NCBI GenBank assembly: GCA_024693065.1
Contig: JAILLP010000024.1
Coordinates: 124,001 to 188,000, forward strand
DNA length: 64,000 bases
Origin: Paludibacteraceae bacterium
GTDB taxonomy: Bacteria > Bacteroidota > Bacteroidia > Bacteroidales > Paludibacteraceae
Direction: 5' to 3'
A model generated the notes under the pieces. The model was given only the letters and a program-made list of their open reading frames with translations. It did not search any database and was not told the origin of the DNA. Below are positions 34,100 to 42,840 of this stretch, one piece after another. The position numbers were made by a program, and so were the translations under genes. The stretch's first letter is position 1. The number at the start of each line of letters is the position of its first letter.

Positions 34100-35126
34100 A
34101 TCCAATATTTTTGTTTGATTGTTTCTGTTCCGAATCACCATCATTCGCCGCCTCCGCGTTCCGCAGCTCCTCCAGCCGTTTCTTGCGCTCCTCCGTCGCC
34201 TTGTCGTAGGCCTCCACGATGCGTTGCACCAGCGGATGGCGGACGATATCCTTCACGTCGAACTGCACCTTCGCCACGCCCTCCACGTCACGGAGCGTCT
34301 GCAGGGCGTCGATCAATCCCGACTTCTGGTTCGACGGGAGGTCTATCTGAGAGATGTCGCCGGTGACCACCACCTTACTGTTCAGGCCCATACGGGTAAG
34401 AAGCATTTTAATCTGCTGGGTAGTAGTGTTTTGCGCCTCATCCAAGATGACGAAAGAGTCGCTCAACGTACGTCCGCGCATGAAGGCGAGCGGTGCGATC
34501 TGTATCGTGCCGTTCTCCATGAACTCACGGAGCTTCGTGCCGGGCACCATGTCCTGCAAGGCGTCATAGAGCGGTTGCAGATAAGGGTCGATCTTCTCCT
34601 TCATATCGCCAGGGAGGAAGCCCAGCTTCTCGCCCGCCTCAACCGCGGGACGGCTCAGGACGATGCGGCGCACCTCCTTGTTCTTCAGGGCACGCACAGC
34701 CAAGGCGATCGCCGTGTAGGTCTTACCGGAGCCCGCCGGACCCGTAGCGAAGAGGAGGTCATTCTTCTCGTATTCCGCCACGAGGCGTTTCTGGTTCGGT
34801 GTGCGGGCCACGATCGGTTTGCCGCTCACGCCGTAGATGATCAGGTTCTTATCCGCCACGTTCTCAGGTTGCGTTTTCCCCTTGATGAGGTCGATCACCA
34901 CATCCTCCGACAAAGCGTTGTATCGGGCGCAATATTGTTCCATGAGAGCGAAAGCATCCTCAAAACGGGCGATCTCCTCCTCGTCGCCGATGCACTTCAC
35001 CGCATTGCCGCGCGCCACGATCTTCAGCTTCGGCAGCAGGTTCTTTATCGCATGGATATTGCAATTGTTCACACCGTAGAAGATTACGGGATCGGCATTC
35101 TCTATGAGGAATATCTTTTCTATCAT
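34068..35126 (-). CDS. phoH: PhoH-like ATPase
   Basis: 352 residues from the ATG at 35126. N-terminal small domain, then a RecD/P-loop ATPase with Walker [35 protein letters not shown], and [12 protein letters not shown] as Walker B. PhoH2-related enzymes act on RNA; the exact task of this form is unclear. The lysine-rich tail ([18 protein letters not shown]) covers the purC start. TATCTTTG box 33 bases upstream. Confidence 0.92.
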   Translation of the reverse strand: MIEKIFLIENADPVIFYGVNNCNIHAIKNLLPKLKIVARGNAVKCIGDEEEIARFEDAFALMEQYCARYNALSEDVVIDLIKGKTQPENVADKNLIIYGVSGKPIVARTPNQKRLVAEYEKNDLLFATGPAGSGKTYTAIALAVRALKNKEVRRIVLSRPAVEAGEKLGFLPGDMKEKIDPYLQPLYDALQDMVPGTKLREFMENGTIQIAPLAFMRGRTLSDSFVILDEAQNTTTQQIKMLLTRMGLNSKVVVTGDISQIDLPSNQKSGLIDALQTLRDVEGVAKVQFDVKDIVRHPLVQRIVEAYDKATEERKKRLEELRNAEAANDGDSEQKQSNKNIGYGKRIGKNEF

Positions 35127-35158
35127 CAACCCAAAAAAGTCTTTTCGATTTTATGGTG

Positions 35159-35166
35159 CAAAGATA
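35159..35166 (-). promoter_or_regulatory. predicted -7 box of phoH-purC
   Basis: Minus-strand TATCTTTG, exact consensus match, 33 bases before the phoH ATG. Confidence 0.5.
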
Positions 35167-35324
35167 ATTAAAAATTAGGAGTTGAGAGTTATGAATGAAG
35201 AATTATGGGGAGGTGATGTTATATTATTACAAAGTATTAATAATCAATATATTGTTATATATTAAAACCACAAAACGGCGGAAGGCACGCACCCTCCGCC
35301 GTAGATTTCACGAGGCGATATTTC

Positions 35325-35966
35325 TCACAACTCCACATGCACCGTCGACGACACTGACTTCCACCCCTCAAAGGAGAAGGTGACGGTGAGGTTGTGCGTG
35401 CGGGAGAGGGTGGGAAGAGGGAGAGATATAAAAACATGATGACTCCACAAATAACGTTCTTTCTCAGAAAATGAAGCAAAAGGCTTAAACAACTGTTCTT
35501 CAACGTTCTCACCCCGATAGCCAGACAACACGAAATTCCCCATCGAACAAACGCGAATATCCGCCAAATCGCAAAGTTCAGCTCCCGCAGGATGTTGCTC
35601 ATCAAAATCAGCATCCGAAACCACTGACAAACATTTTACCGGATAGGGGCAGACAGGAGGCATCTCCCATGTGGCATAAAAATCATAACCCTCATCATGA
35701 TTTAACGAGGCGAAATAATCAAACCTACTATTCCCTTCTTTTTCCCAAGAGACACGTTCTCCGTCGAACTCAGAAGCAATGACAAATCCAGACGGGCGAT
35801 CCGTCCATGTGGTAATATCCAATACCAACGTGTCAGGCACCACATATTTCACAACTGCATGTCCTGTCATTACATCTGCCGTGTCCGATTCTTTTCCGCA
35901 TCCAGCCAAAATCGCAATCGGAATCACTAAAAATAGCGTTTTAAACAAAATAAATATTGCTTTCAT
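35325..35966 (-). CDS. lipoprotein downstream of the C10 protease
   Basis: 213 residues. Lipobox LAGC (Cys 23) and a beta-rich body with no family I recognise; the C-terminal half reads like one or two immunoglobulin-like strands (HNLTVTFSFEGWKSVSSTVHV). It begins 25 bases after the C10 protease stop on the same strand. Small proteins beside C10 proteases in Bacteroides are sometimes propeptide-like inhibitors; similarity to the protease propeptide is not obvious here, so an inhibitor or partner role is only a suggestion. AT-richer than the neighbouring housekeeping genes. Confidence 0.62.
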   Translation of the reverse strand: MKAIFILFKTLFLVIPIAILAGCGKESDTADVMTGHAVVKYVVPDTLVLDITTWTDRPSGFVIASEFDGERVSWEKEGNSRFDYFASLNHDEGYDFYATWEMPPVCPYPVKCLSVVSDADFDEQHPAGAELCDLADIRVCSMGNFVLSGYRGENVEEQLFKPFASFSEKERYLWSHHVFISLPLPTLSRTHNLTVTFSFEGWKSVSSTVHVEL

Positions 35967-35991
35967 AATTCATAACATATATAATCATAAT

Positions 35992-37428
35992 TTATCGCCA
36001 TGCAGGGTGAATTTCTAAATCATACTGATAATTGTAGGAGTTATTGTTATCTGTATTCCGGTCAAACTTCTCAGGATTGGAACAATTAAAACATCCTGCC
36101 GCAAAATATCCATTATTGCTCCCCACCCAACCCCAATTCACATGAAGGAGAGGATTCTCATAACCAGACGACAACCTTCTTTGCGATGTCCGACCTGTAT
36201 TCGTGTTCACAGAATAATAATAATACTCAGCGAATGTGGCAGAATAACCATCCACCACCCAAGCATGACCCTTATACGTAACAAACAGCACTTTCTTCCG
36301 TTCTCCCGTCATCAGGACCGGTCTCCTATTATCAAGTTGAGCTTTCACAGCAGAAAAACTATAATCCTTTGTATCACATCCTGAATACCCAATTTTCCTC
36401 AAATATGACATCGCCTTTCTCGGTTTAGCGCTACTTCCATCACACCCATAGTCCATATCAATATTCCTTCCAATGAAATAAAGTAGCACGGATATCATGC
36501 ATTGTGAAGAGTATTTTACATCATTCGCATCAGCCGAAGCGGTCATTTCTTCCCAGTCCATCTCAAATGATGGACTATGTGGGAGACAATCGCTCACCTC
36601 CTTAGGATATCTATAATAGGCCATTACCTGAGCGATGGCAGTAGCCCAACATCCTGCCTTGGTTTGCTTTCCATGACATACGCACTTAGGGGTCGATGCA
36701 TTGTACGGGAAAACGCCTTGTCCCCATGTGGTTTTCAACAAAGGCTTCACCTCCTCCACATCACGTAATAAAGTATACGTTCCAGCATATACCCTTCTTA
36801 ACTCATTTCGAGGCAAGGAATCCTTCTTCTCTATTTCTTGTTTCGCCACCTCCAGCAACGAATCCTTTTCCACCTCGAACTTCATAATGGAGTTCTGCAT
36901 AAAGACCTGCGCATTATCCAGGAAGATGGCAAGACCAGGGTTATCCGTATCCTCCCCCAACGTTCCATTATCCACGCAAGCTAAAATCGGGCACCCCACA
37001 CGGTCGTCCGCACAAATAATAGCGAATCCCGCACTGTCCGCAAAGTTGCAGACGTAAGCCAATGTGTCAGGGATGGCGACCACCTCGCCAGAGCCAGAGC
37101 GCAAGGTCGTCTCATCGGAGTGCAACACACGCACCTCCTCGATTTGACGCGCCTTCCCCGATTTGAGTCCGTTACCTTCTCCAGCGAATAGGGAGGCCGC
37201 ATCGAGCGCCAACTCCCTCGCCTCGTCCATACCCATCGTGTGGTTGGAGGAAAACAAAGCCTTGTAGTTCAAGGAAGGCTCCTCCTTCTGTTCCTGCTGC
37301 GGACTGGAAGACTCGTTTCGGGCCTCCTCCACATCATCCGTCTCACACGACATAAACTGAGCCACCGCGACTATCCCAATAAAACACAGCAACTTGCGCA
37401 AACATAGATCTTTTTCATTGAATAACAT
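35992..37428 (-). CDS. C10 (streptopain-like) cysteine protease, lipoprotein
   Basis: 478 residues from the ATG at 37428. Lipobox FMSC, an N-terminal propeptide (about 40-210, including ARELALDAASLFAG and VYVCNFADSAGFAIICADDR-like strands), and the protease domain with catalytic cysteine in KAGCWATAIAQVMAYY, histidine in GHAWVVDGY and the LHVNWGWVGSNNGYF oxyanion/tryptophan region. Related to SpeB of streptococci and Bfp/Btp proteases of Bacteroides, activated by propeptide cleavage. Surface or periplasmic. Promoter 117 bases upstream. Confidence 0.9.
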   Translation of the reverse strand: MLFNEKDLCLRKLLCFIGIVAVAQFMSCETDDVEEARNESSSPQQEQKEEPSLNYKALFSSNHTMGMDEARELALDAASLFAGEGNGLKSGKARQIEEVRVLHSDETTLRSGSGEVVAIPDTLAYVCNFADSAGFAIICADDRVGCPILACVDNGTLGEDTDNPGLAIFLDNAQVFMQNSIMKFEVEKDSLLEVAKQEIEKKDSLPRNELRRVYAGTYTLLRDVEEVKPLLKTTWGQGVFPYNASTPKCVCHGKQTKAGCWATAIAQVMAYYRYPKEVSDCLPHSPSFEMDWEEMTASADANDVKYSSQCMISVLLYFIGRNIDMDYGCDGSSAKPRKAMSYLRKIGYSGCDTKDYSFSAVKAQLDNRRPVLMTGERKKVLFVTYKGHAWVVDGYSATFAEYYYYSVNTNTGRTSQRRLSSGYENPLLHVNWGWVGSNNGYFAAGCFNCSNPEKFDRNTDNNNSYNYQYDLEIHPAWR

Positions 37429-37737
37429 AATAAAAATTTTTAAGTGTTTAAAAATAGAAAATTCAAAATCCATGGCAGCCTTTTCCCCTCAACCACAAAT
37501 ACTTAAATCTTCAGAAAATACTCACTTTATCGAACTCGACACGGCAAATATATGGATTATTTTTAATTACAACAAAATATTTAACATAAATCACACGTAA
37601 AACTAACACAATATTATTTGCCGGCCTTATAAAGGGATGTGTGTTAAACAAACCCATATAAAAAAGCATTCCTCATACCGATACCGATTCAATATAAAAA
37701 TATTACCTTCGCGGTCAGAAACAAAAAAAGAAGAATC
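37429..37737. other. divergent intergenic region C10 protease / hisS
   Basis: 309 bases, very AT-rich. Contains the C10 promoter (37545-37575). Ahead of hisS, TACCTTCG (37704-37711) resembles the -7 box. No gene or strong hairpin seen. Confidence 0.5.
37545..37575 (-). promoter_or_regulatory. promoter of the C10 protease gene
   Basis: Minus strand: TATATTTG (37545-37552) and TTG (37573-37575), spacer 20 bases. Leaves a leader of about 110 bases, long for this window and possibly regulatory. Confidence 0.62.
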
Positions 37738-39105
37738 ATGGCACAAAAACCCTCCATACCAAAAGGAACGAGAGACTTCGCACCCATCGAGATGGCGCGT
37801 CGCAACTATATCTTCAACACCATCAAAGAGGTCTTCCGCCTCTACGGATTCCAACAAATAGAGACCCCGGCGATGGAGAACCTCTCCACCCTGATGGGCA
37901 AGTACGGCGACGAGGGGGACAAACTCCTCTTCAAGGTGCTCAACTCGGGCGACTTCCTCGCGGACGTGGAACAGGCGGAGCTGGAGAGCCGCAACTCCGT
38001 GAAACTGATCAAGAAGATCTCGGAGAAGGGTCTGCGCTACGACCTCACGGTGCCTTTCGCACGCTTCGTCGTCATGAACCGCGACAAGCTCAGCTTCCCT
38101 TTCAAACGTTACCAAATCCAACCGGTATGGCGCGCCGACAAGCCGCAGAAGGGCCGTTACCGCGAGTTCTACCAGTGTGACGTGGACGTGGTCGGAAGCG
38201 ACTCGCTGATGAACGAGGTGGAGCTGATGCAGATCGTGGACGAAGTGTACCGCCGACTCGGTGTGAACGTCTGCATCAAGATCAACAACCGCAAGATCCT
38301 CACGGGCATCGCGGAGGTGATCGGTCAGGTGGACAAGATCGTGGACATCACCGTGGCCATCGATAAACTGGACAAGATAGGCTTGGAGAACGTCAACGCC
38401 GAACTGGCGGAGAAGGGCATTCCTGCCGATTCCATCGAGAAACTGCAGCCTATCATCCTGCTCCAAGGATCGAACGAGGAGAAACTGAAGACCATCCGTG
38501 AAGTGCTCGCCACCTCGGAGGTCGGACTGAAGGGCGTGGAGGAGATCTCCACCATCCTCGAACACATACAACTCCTCGGCATAGAGACCAAGGTGGAACT
38601 GGACCTGACCCTCGCCAGGGGTCTGAACTACTACACGGGAGCCATCTTCGAGGTGAAGGCGTTAGACGTGCAGATCGGTAGCATCACCGGTGGCGGACGA
38701 TACGACAACCTCACAGGCGTCTTCGGCATGGAGGGCGTCTCCGGCGTGGGCATCTCCTTCGGCGCGGACCGTATCTACGACGTCCTCAACCAGCTGGACC
38801 TCTACCCTGCCGAAATGCTCCAATCGACCAAACTGATCTTCGTGACCTTCGGAAACGAGGAGCTCAAATACGCCATGCAGTGCCTGAAGCAAGTGCGCGC
38901 GGCGGGCATAGCGGCCGAGGTATTCCCTGAGCCTGCCAAGATGAAGAAGCAGATGGGCTACGCCGACAACAAAGGCATCCCGTTCGTGGCCATCATCGGC
39001 GACACGGAGATGAAGGAGCAGAAGATCATGCTCAAGAACATGGCGACGGGCGAGCAGAACCTCGTCAGCGTGGAGGAGGCAATCCAAACATTGACAGGCA
39101 AATAA
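37738..39105 (+). CDS. hisS: histidine-tRNA ligase
   Basis: 455 residues. Class II motifs: motif 2 region [16 protein letters not shown], histidine-specific [14 protein letters not shown], motif 3 [12 protein letters not shown], and a C-terminal anticodon-binding domain from about 360. Charges tRNA-His. Single essential gene. Confidence 0.96.
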   Translation: MAQKPSIPKGTRDFAPIEMARRNYIFNTIKEVFRLYGFQQIETPAMENLSTLMGKYGDEGDKLLFKVLNSGDFLADVEQAELESRNSVKLIKKISEKGLRYDLTVPFARFVVMNRDKLSFPFKRYQIQPVWRADKPQKGRYREFYQCDVDVVGSDSLMNEVELMQIVDEVYRRLGVNVCIKINNRKILTGIAEVIGQVDKIVDITVAIDKLDKIGLENVNAELAEKGIPADSIEKLQPIILLQGSNEEKLKTIREVLATSEVGLKGVEEISTILEHIQLLGIETKVELDLTLARGLNYYTGAIFEVKALDVQIGSITGGGRYDNLTGVFGMEGVSGVGISFGADRIYDVLNQLDLYPAEMLQSTKLIFVTFGNEELKYAMQCLKQVRAAGIAAEVFPEPAKMKKQMGYADNKGIPFVAIIGDTEMKEQKIMLKNMATGEQNLVSVEEAIQTLTGK

Positions 39106-39129
39106 GCCTAACGGACAAAGACGTCGACG

Positions 39130-40095
39130 ATGATCAACTTTCTAAAGACATACGCACTATTCATCTCCATGATGATTGGTATCGTGTTCCATTTCATCTT
39201 CGTGGACGTGTCCTTCGTCACGAAATACTTCATGGACGAGCCGTTGAAGGACATCACCTTCATCACGAAATACATGCTTTTCCTGATGCTGCTGATTGTC
39301 TACTGCAAGGTGGACTTCCGCCAGTTCAAGTGGAAACGCTGGCATGTCATCCTGCTGACCATCCAATTCACGGTATGCATTCTCTTCTACCTGCTCGTCT
39401 ACAAATTCGACCTACGCACAGCGGAAGGCGGACTCATCTGTCTGCTGGCACCCACCGCCACCTCCGCCCCTGTCATCACGGGGCTATTGGGAGGAACCGT
39501 GGCGGGTCTCATCACCTACAGCGTCTCCAGCAACCTGCTGGCGGCCTTCTTCGCACCCCTCTACTTCTCGCTGATCGGTGCGCACGGCACGGGAGCGGAG
39601 GACCTCAGCTTCTTTGAGGCGTTCCTCACCATCTGCCAGAAGGCCTTCCCGCTCATCTTCGGACCATTCGTCTGCGCACTGTTCCTGAAACGGTTCATCC
39701 GCCCCGCCTACGATTTCCTGCGGAAGAAGCAGGGCATATCCTTCTGGTTGTGGACCATCGCTCTGGTGTTGCTAATGTCCCGCACGACGTCCGACCTGCT
39801 AAGCATGGACCCCGCCGAGCGTCCGGCCGCCTTCAACATGGCACTGGTCTCCCTACTCTGTTGCCTCGCGCAATTCACCGCAGGCAGGAAGCTCGGCAAG
39901 CTATACCACAACAAAGTGGCCAGCGGACAAGCCTACGGACAGAAGAACACAATCCTCGCCATCTGGATGGCACAGACCTTCTTCAACCCTGTGGTCGCCA
40001 TCGCACCCGCCACCTACGTACTTTGGCAAAACCTCGTCAACTCCTACCAGCTGAGCAAACATAGGAGGGGATTGAGGAAAGACCAAGAGAATTAA
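39130..40095 (+). CDS. BASS-family (bile acid:sodium symporter-like) membrane protein
   Basis: 321 residues with eight to ten membrane helices. ICLLAPTATSAPVITGLLGG is the conserved substrate/sodium region of BASS/AEC-type carriers (a pro/Ala/Thr-rich re-entrant segment). Substrate unknown; bile acid transport should not be assumed. Lies 24 bases after hisS and may be cotranscribed. Its stop codon is followed directly by a copy of the repeat-junction motif. Confidence 0.72.
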   Translation: MINFLKTYALFISMMIGIVFHFIFVDVSFVTKYFMDEPLKDITFITKYMLFLMLLIVYCKVDFRQFKWKRWHVILLTIQFTVCILFYLLVYKFDLRTAEGGLICLLAPTATSAPVITGLLGGTVAGLITYSVSSNLLAAFFAPLYFSLIGAHGTGAEDLSFFEAFLTICQKAFPLIFGPFVCALFLKRFIRPAYDFLRKKQGISFWLWTIALVLLMSRTTSDLLSMDPAERPAAFNMALVSLLCCLAQFTAGRKLGKLYHNKVASGQAYGQKNTILAIWMAQTFFNPVVAIAPATYVLWQNLVNSYQLSKHRRGLRKDQEN

Positions 40096-40124
40096 GAAAC
40101 GTCAGTTCGACGAAGTCAATTAGG
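40096..40124 (+). repeat. repeat-junction motif, diverged copy 3
   Basis: GAAACGTCAGTTCGACGAAG then TCAATTAGG, directly after the BASS stop. Similar to 9442-9471 and 11712-11741 in about two thirds of positions. No palindromic repeat accompanies this copy. Confidence 0.5.
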
Positions 40125-40250
40125 GGAAGTTTGCACCCTCACGAAAGGGATCCCATCCATCGACGAATTAAGCGAAATATGGGGAGGGGACATCCTACAA
40201 GCATAAAAAACATGTTTTACACACGACTTTTAAATGTCATAAATATATTT

Positions 40251-40258
40251 TATTTTTG
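40251..40258 (+). promoter_or_regulatory. predicted -7 box of the DUF3791-DUF3990 cassette
   Basis: TATTTTTG, exact consensus match; ATG 17 bases downstream, so the mRNA would be nearly leaderless. Confidence 0.5.
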
Positions 40259-40274
40259 TAAAAAATAGCACATT

Positions 40275-40487
40275 ATGGACAAATCTAAGATAGCATACAT
40301 AGTAGCCTTGATCAGGGATTTCGCCGTAGCGCACAATCTAACGGAACAAGTTGCGTTTCGCTATTTAAAACGATATGGTGGAGACACTTACATGGACGAA
40401 TTCTATGATGTACTGCACACTTTCTCCTTCGCAGATAGTGTTTACTATTTAACTGCATATTGCAAAAAGCAAGGAGGAACATTATGA
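40275..40487 (+). CDS. DUF3791 protein, first gene of toxin-antitoxin-like cassette
   Basis: 70 residues, helical. AYIVALIRDFAVAHNLTEQ and DTYMDEFYDVLHTFSFAD match the DUF3791 family, short proteins that in Bacteroidota and Firmicutes sit next to DUF3990 genes. Overlaps the next gene by four bases (ATGA). An antitoxin or immunity-type role is plausible from context. The cassette is visibly AT-richer than hisS upstream. Confidence 0.75.
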   Translation: MDKSKIAYIVALIRDFAVAHNLTEQVAFRYLKRYGGDTYMDEFYDVLHTFSFADSVYYLTAYCKKQGGTL

Positions 40488-40963
40488 TTTTGTACCATGG
40501 ATCCAATATAGCCATTCCTAAAATCGATTTAAGGCTCGGGAATCCGAACAAAGATTTCGGGAAGGGGTTCTATTTAACTGAAGACGAAGATCAAGCAAGA
40601 AGAATTGCCATGATTAGGGCAAGAACATTTGGTGGAGATATGACCATCAACAAATACGAATTTAACGAGACTTGCCTGACCAACGGAGAACTAAAGTTTA
40701 AGAAATTCATCGGATACACGAAAGAATGGGCGGAGTTTGTATGCGAGAACAGAGACAACCCCAATCCTGAGGAACAAGTCCACGAATATGATGTCGTTTA
40801 TGGGCCCATAGCGAACGACAATGTCGGCCTTCAAATACGTAAGTTTCAAAATGGAGACATAGACATTAAAACCTTCTTGGAAAGACTGAAGTTCTTGAAA
40901 GGCATAACTTACCAATATTTTTTCGGGACTGAATTATCCATTTCTAAACTACATAGAATATGA
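40484..40963 (+). CDS. DUF3990 protein, predicted ADP-ribosyltransferase-like toxin
   Basis: 159 residues from the ATG at 40484. Three motifs agree with an H-Y-E ADP-ribosyltransferase site: LYHGSN (His 5), FGKGFYLTED (Tyr 30) and FFGTELSIS (Glu 150). DUF3990 is placed in the ADP-ribosyl clan. Such enzymes modify a protein or nucleic acid using NAD+; no target can be read from sequence. Both ends overlap a neighbour by four bases, fixing order and ratio of the three products. An in-frame ATG at 40460 lies inside the previous gene. Confidence 0.78.
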   Translation: MILYHGSNIAIPKIDLRLGNPNKDFGKGFYLTEDEDQARRIAMIRARTFGGDMTINKYEFNETCLTNGELKFKKFIGYTKEWAEFVCENRDNPNPEEQVHEYDVVYGPIANDNVGLQIRKFQNGDIDIKTFLERLKFLKGITYQYFFGTELSISKLHRI

Positions 40964-41187
40964 ACGTCACATTGTCTGAATTCGAATACATGAAAGAGGG
41001 AATTGTCGCAGACGTAATAAGCATCTTAATGAGCGAGAAAAAATATTCTCTGGCAGAAGCGATGAATTACGTTTACAACTCAAACACCTTCTCATTGCTC
41101 AGTGACCCGGAAACTGACCTGTACATTCATAGCAGCAGATACATATACAACATGCTTGTCCATGAAATGGAACTTACTCATGCCTAA
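40960..41187 (+). CDS. small helical partner of the DUF3990 gene
   Basis: 75 residues. ADVISILMSEKKYSLAEAM and FSLLSDPETDLYIHSSRYIY; similar small proteins follow or precede DUF3990 genes elsewhere, by recollection, and resemble DUF3791 proteins loosely in size and helicity. Overlaps the DUF3990 stop by four bases. Could be the true antitoxin, with the first gene as a second subunit, or the reverse. Confidence 0.65.
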   Translation: MNVTLSEFEYMKEGIVADVISILMSEKKYSLAEAMNYVYNSNTFSLLSDPETDLYIHSSRYIYNMLVHEMELTHA

Positions 41188-41224
41188 AAAAACCACGACA
41201 TATTTAATCCATAAATATAGAGCT

Positions 41225-41650
41225 ATGAATTTGTTCGATTTCTTCAGGAGTAAAAAAGCGGGGAAGGAAGCTGAAAAGCAGGCATCCTTAAGCGAGAAAG
41301 ATCTCCGTTGGAATCGATTCATCGAGGAGATATGCGTCGACGGTGAATTATCCTCACTCTCCGAGAAACAGAGGATAGCCGCTCTTTGCTTCTGGTACGA
41401 CACCGAAATGATGAACGGAGGATTCAGCCAATACCAAGACAGCTATCCCGACACCGACCCCAACGAACTGAAAGAGGCGCTCGCCACCGTCGGGAACGAA
41501 GAGATTGTCCGGAACTACTGCAAAGCCTTAGAGGAGGGCGAACAAGATGATTGGGTGGAGACCGATGCGGAATACGGAAGCTTCTCCCCTACCCTTTGCG
41601 AACTTTTGCAGGAATACGTCGAAAAGAACAAAGACGAGATATTCCAGTAA
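41225..41650 (+). CDS. DMP19-like (DUF4375) protein, short form
   Basis: 141 residues from the ATG at 41225; the frame is open 123 bases further through the previous gene. A basic N-terminus (LFDFFRSKKAGKEAEKQ) precedes the DMP19-like core FWYDTEMMNGGFSQYQDSYP and an acidic C-terminus. Starts 38 bases after the three-gene cassette and may be transcribed with it. Function unknown; distant relative of the 16818 gene, sharing the MNGGF pattern. Confidence 0.68.
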   Translation: MNLFDFFRSKKAGKEAEKQASLSEKDLRWNRFIEEICVDGELSSLSEKQRIAALCFWYDTEMMNGGFSQYQDSYPDTDPNELKEALATVGNEEIVRNYCKALEEGEQDDWVETDAEYGSFSPTLCELLQEYVEKNKDEIFQ

Positions 41651-41750
41651 GAACATCTACCAACAAGTGACGGCAGGGAGATCCGCCGCACATTCATCCA
41701 CATCAACAAAAAGCTTTTCCGACAACATATCCACATTTCGGGAAAAATAT

Positions 41751-41758
41751 TATCTTTG
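41751..41758 (+). promoter_or_regulatory. predicted -7 box of the DUF4197 gene
   Basis: TATCTTTG, exact match, 98 bases before the ATG at 41856. Confidence 0.5.
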
Positions 41759-41855
41759 CGTTTGTGTGTAACCCATAAAGGCAATGGCCCAAAAATAGCG
41801 TCACACAATCTGTATCAGGGAAACGCAAACAATTAACTTTTAATACATTCGGTAT

Positions 41856-42704
41856 ATGGGATTATTAAACGACGTATTCTCCACCATCTCCAAGGTGGCT
41901 CAAAGTGATGCCGCGAAGGAGATCATCAACTCAATCAACGGTGGCGGGCAGTTAGACATCGCCGCAGGACTGAAGGCCGCACTGAAGGTCGGCATCGAGA
42001 CCGCAGCCGCCAACCTAGGAAAGAAAGACGGATTCCTCGCAGACGCGGCCGTACGCATCGGCATACCTGAGGAGGCGCTCTCCGTGTTCAACGCGGTGCA
42101 GTCCCTCGCGCAGAACCCTGCCTTCAACTCCCTATTGAACTCCGCAGGCGCATCCATTCCTTCCTCCGACACCGTGATCACCCTTTTCAACCGTGCGGCG
42201 GAAGACGCAGCCCCTAAGTCAGTGGACATCTTCGCCAACGCCATCACCGGCATGGGCATCGCCGACGCCAAGAACATCCTCTTCGGTGCGGACAACGCAG
42301 CCACCACTTACCTGAAGGAGAACACCTTCACGCAACTGCAGAACGCCTTCATGCCAGCCATCAACAACTCGCTCGGCTCCGTGCAGATAGCCAACACCAC
42401 CCCACTCGCGGCGTGGAACACCTTCGCCACCTATAACAACAAGTTGGTGGAGATGATGGACAGCAAGGCCGTGAAGGCAGGACTTGAGATGGCCAGGATG
42501 ACCGGTATCCTGAAGGACGAGTACTTCGAGAAGCTCGCCTCCATCAAAACCGTCAACACAGACTTGTCCGACTACATCACAGGGAAGGCCCTCACCGGAC
42601 TCTTCACGAAGGTCTCCGAGAAGGAGTACGACATCCGTCACAACGCCAGCGCACGTGTCAGCGATGTGCTGAAGAACGTCTTCGGACAATTGGACGTAGC
42701 CTAA
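41856..42704 (+). CDS. DUF4197 domain protein
   Basis: 282 residues. AAGLKAALKVGIETAAANLG, ILFGADNAATTYLKENTF, PAINNSLGSVQI and KVSEKEYDIRHNASARVSDV form a complete DUF4197 domain. Most relatives carry a signal peptide or lipobox; none is visible here (starts MGLLNDVFSTISKVAQ), so the protein may be cytosolic, or its true start may differ. Strong hydrophobic and Ala-rich helical character. Function unknown. Single gene with promoter and terminator. Confidence 0.82.
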   Translation: MGLLNDVFSTISKVAQSDAAKEIINSINGGGQLDIAAGLKAALKVGIETAAANLGKKDGFLADAAVRIGIPEEALSVFNAVQSLAQNPAFNSLLNSAGASIPSSDTVITLFNRAAEDAAPKSVDIFANAITGMGIADAKNILFGADNAATTYLKENTFTQLQNAFMPAINNSLGSVQIANTTPLAAWNTFATYNNKLVEMMDSKAVKAGLEMARMTGILKDEYFEKLASIKTVNTDLSDYITGKALTGLFTKVSEKEYDIRHNASARVSDVLKNVFGQLDVA

Positions 42705-42724
42705 AACAGAAATCCATCATAACC

Positions 42725-42752
42725 AAAGAGGAGGCAGCCATGTCTCCTCTTT
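42725..42752 (+). terminator. terminator of the DUF4197 gene
   Basis: AAAGAGGAG (42725-42733) and CTCCTCTTT (42744-42752) with a ten-base loop and T-rich tail, 21 bases past the stop. Confidence 0.8.
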
Positions 42753-42800
42753 TTCTTTTATGCCCACCCGTAGGATTCGTGAAATCACAAACAATTTTTA

Positions 42801-42808
42801 TATTTTTG
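42801..42808 (+). promoter_or_regulatory. predicted -7 box of the first CYxxMF surface protein
   Basis: TATTTTTG, exact match, 33 bases before the ATG at 42841. Confidence 0.5.
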
Positions 42809-42840
42809 CAAAAAACAATTTTGCCACGCATTAAGATTTT

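Noticed and set aside
34119-35171. 350-codon frame antisense to phoH
   Set aside because: Shadow of a conserved gene in GC-rich codons; composition implausible and no family similarity.
37627-38571. Long open frame of 314 codons antisense to hisS
   Set aside because: It is the reverse of a well-matched hisS frame, with histidine/leucine/valine-rich composition typical of such shadows and no recognisable motif or start signals.
41653-41771. Short frame between the DMP19-like and DUF4197 genes
   Set aside because: Overlaps the DUF4197 promoter, lacks start context and shows no protein-like composition.
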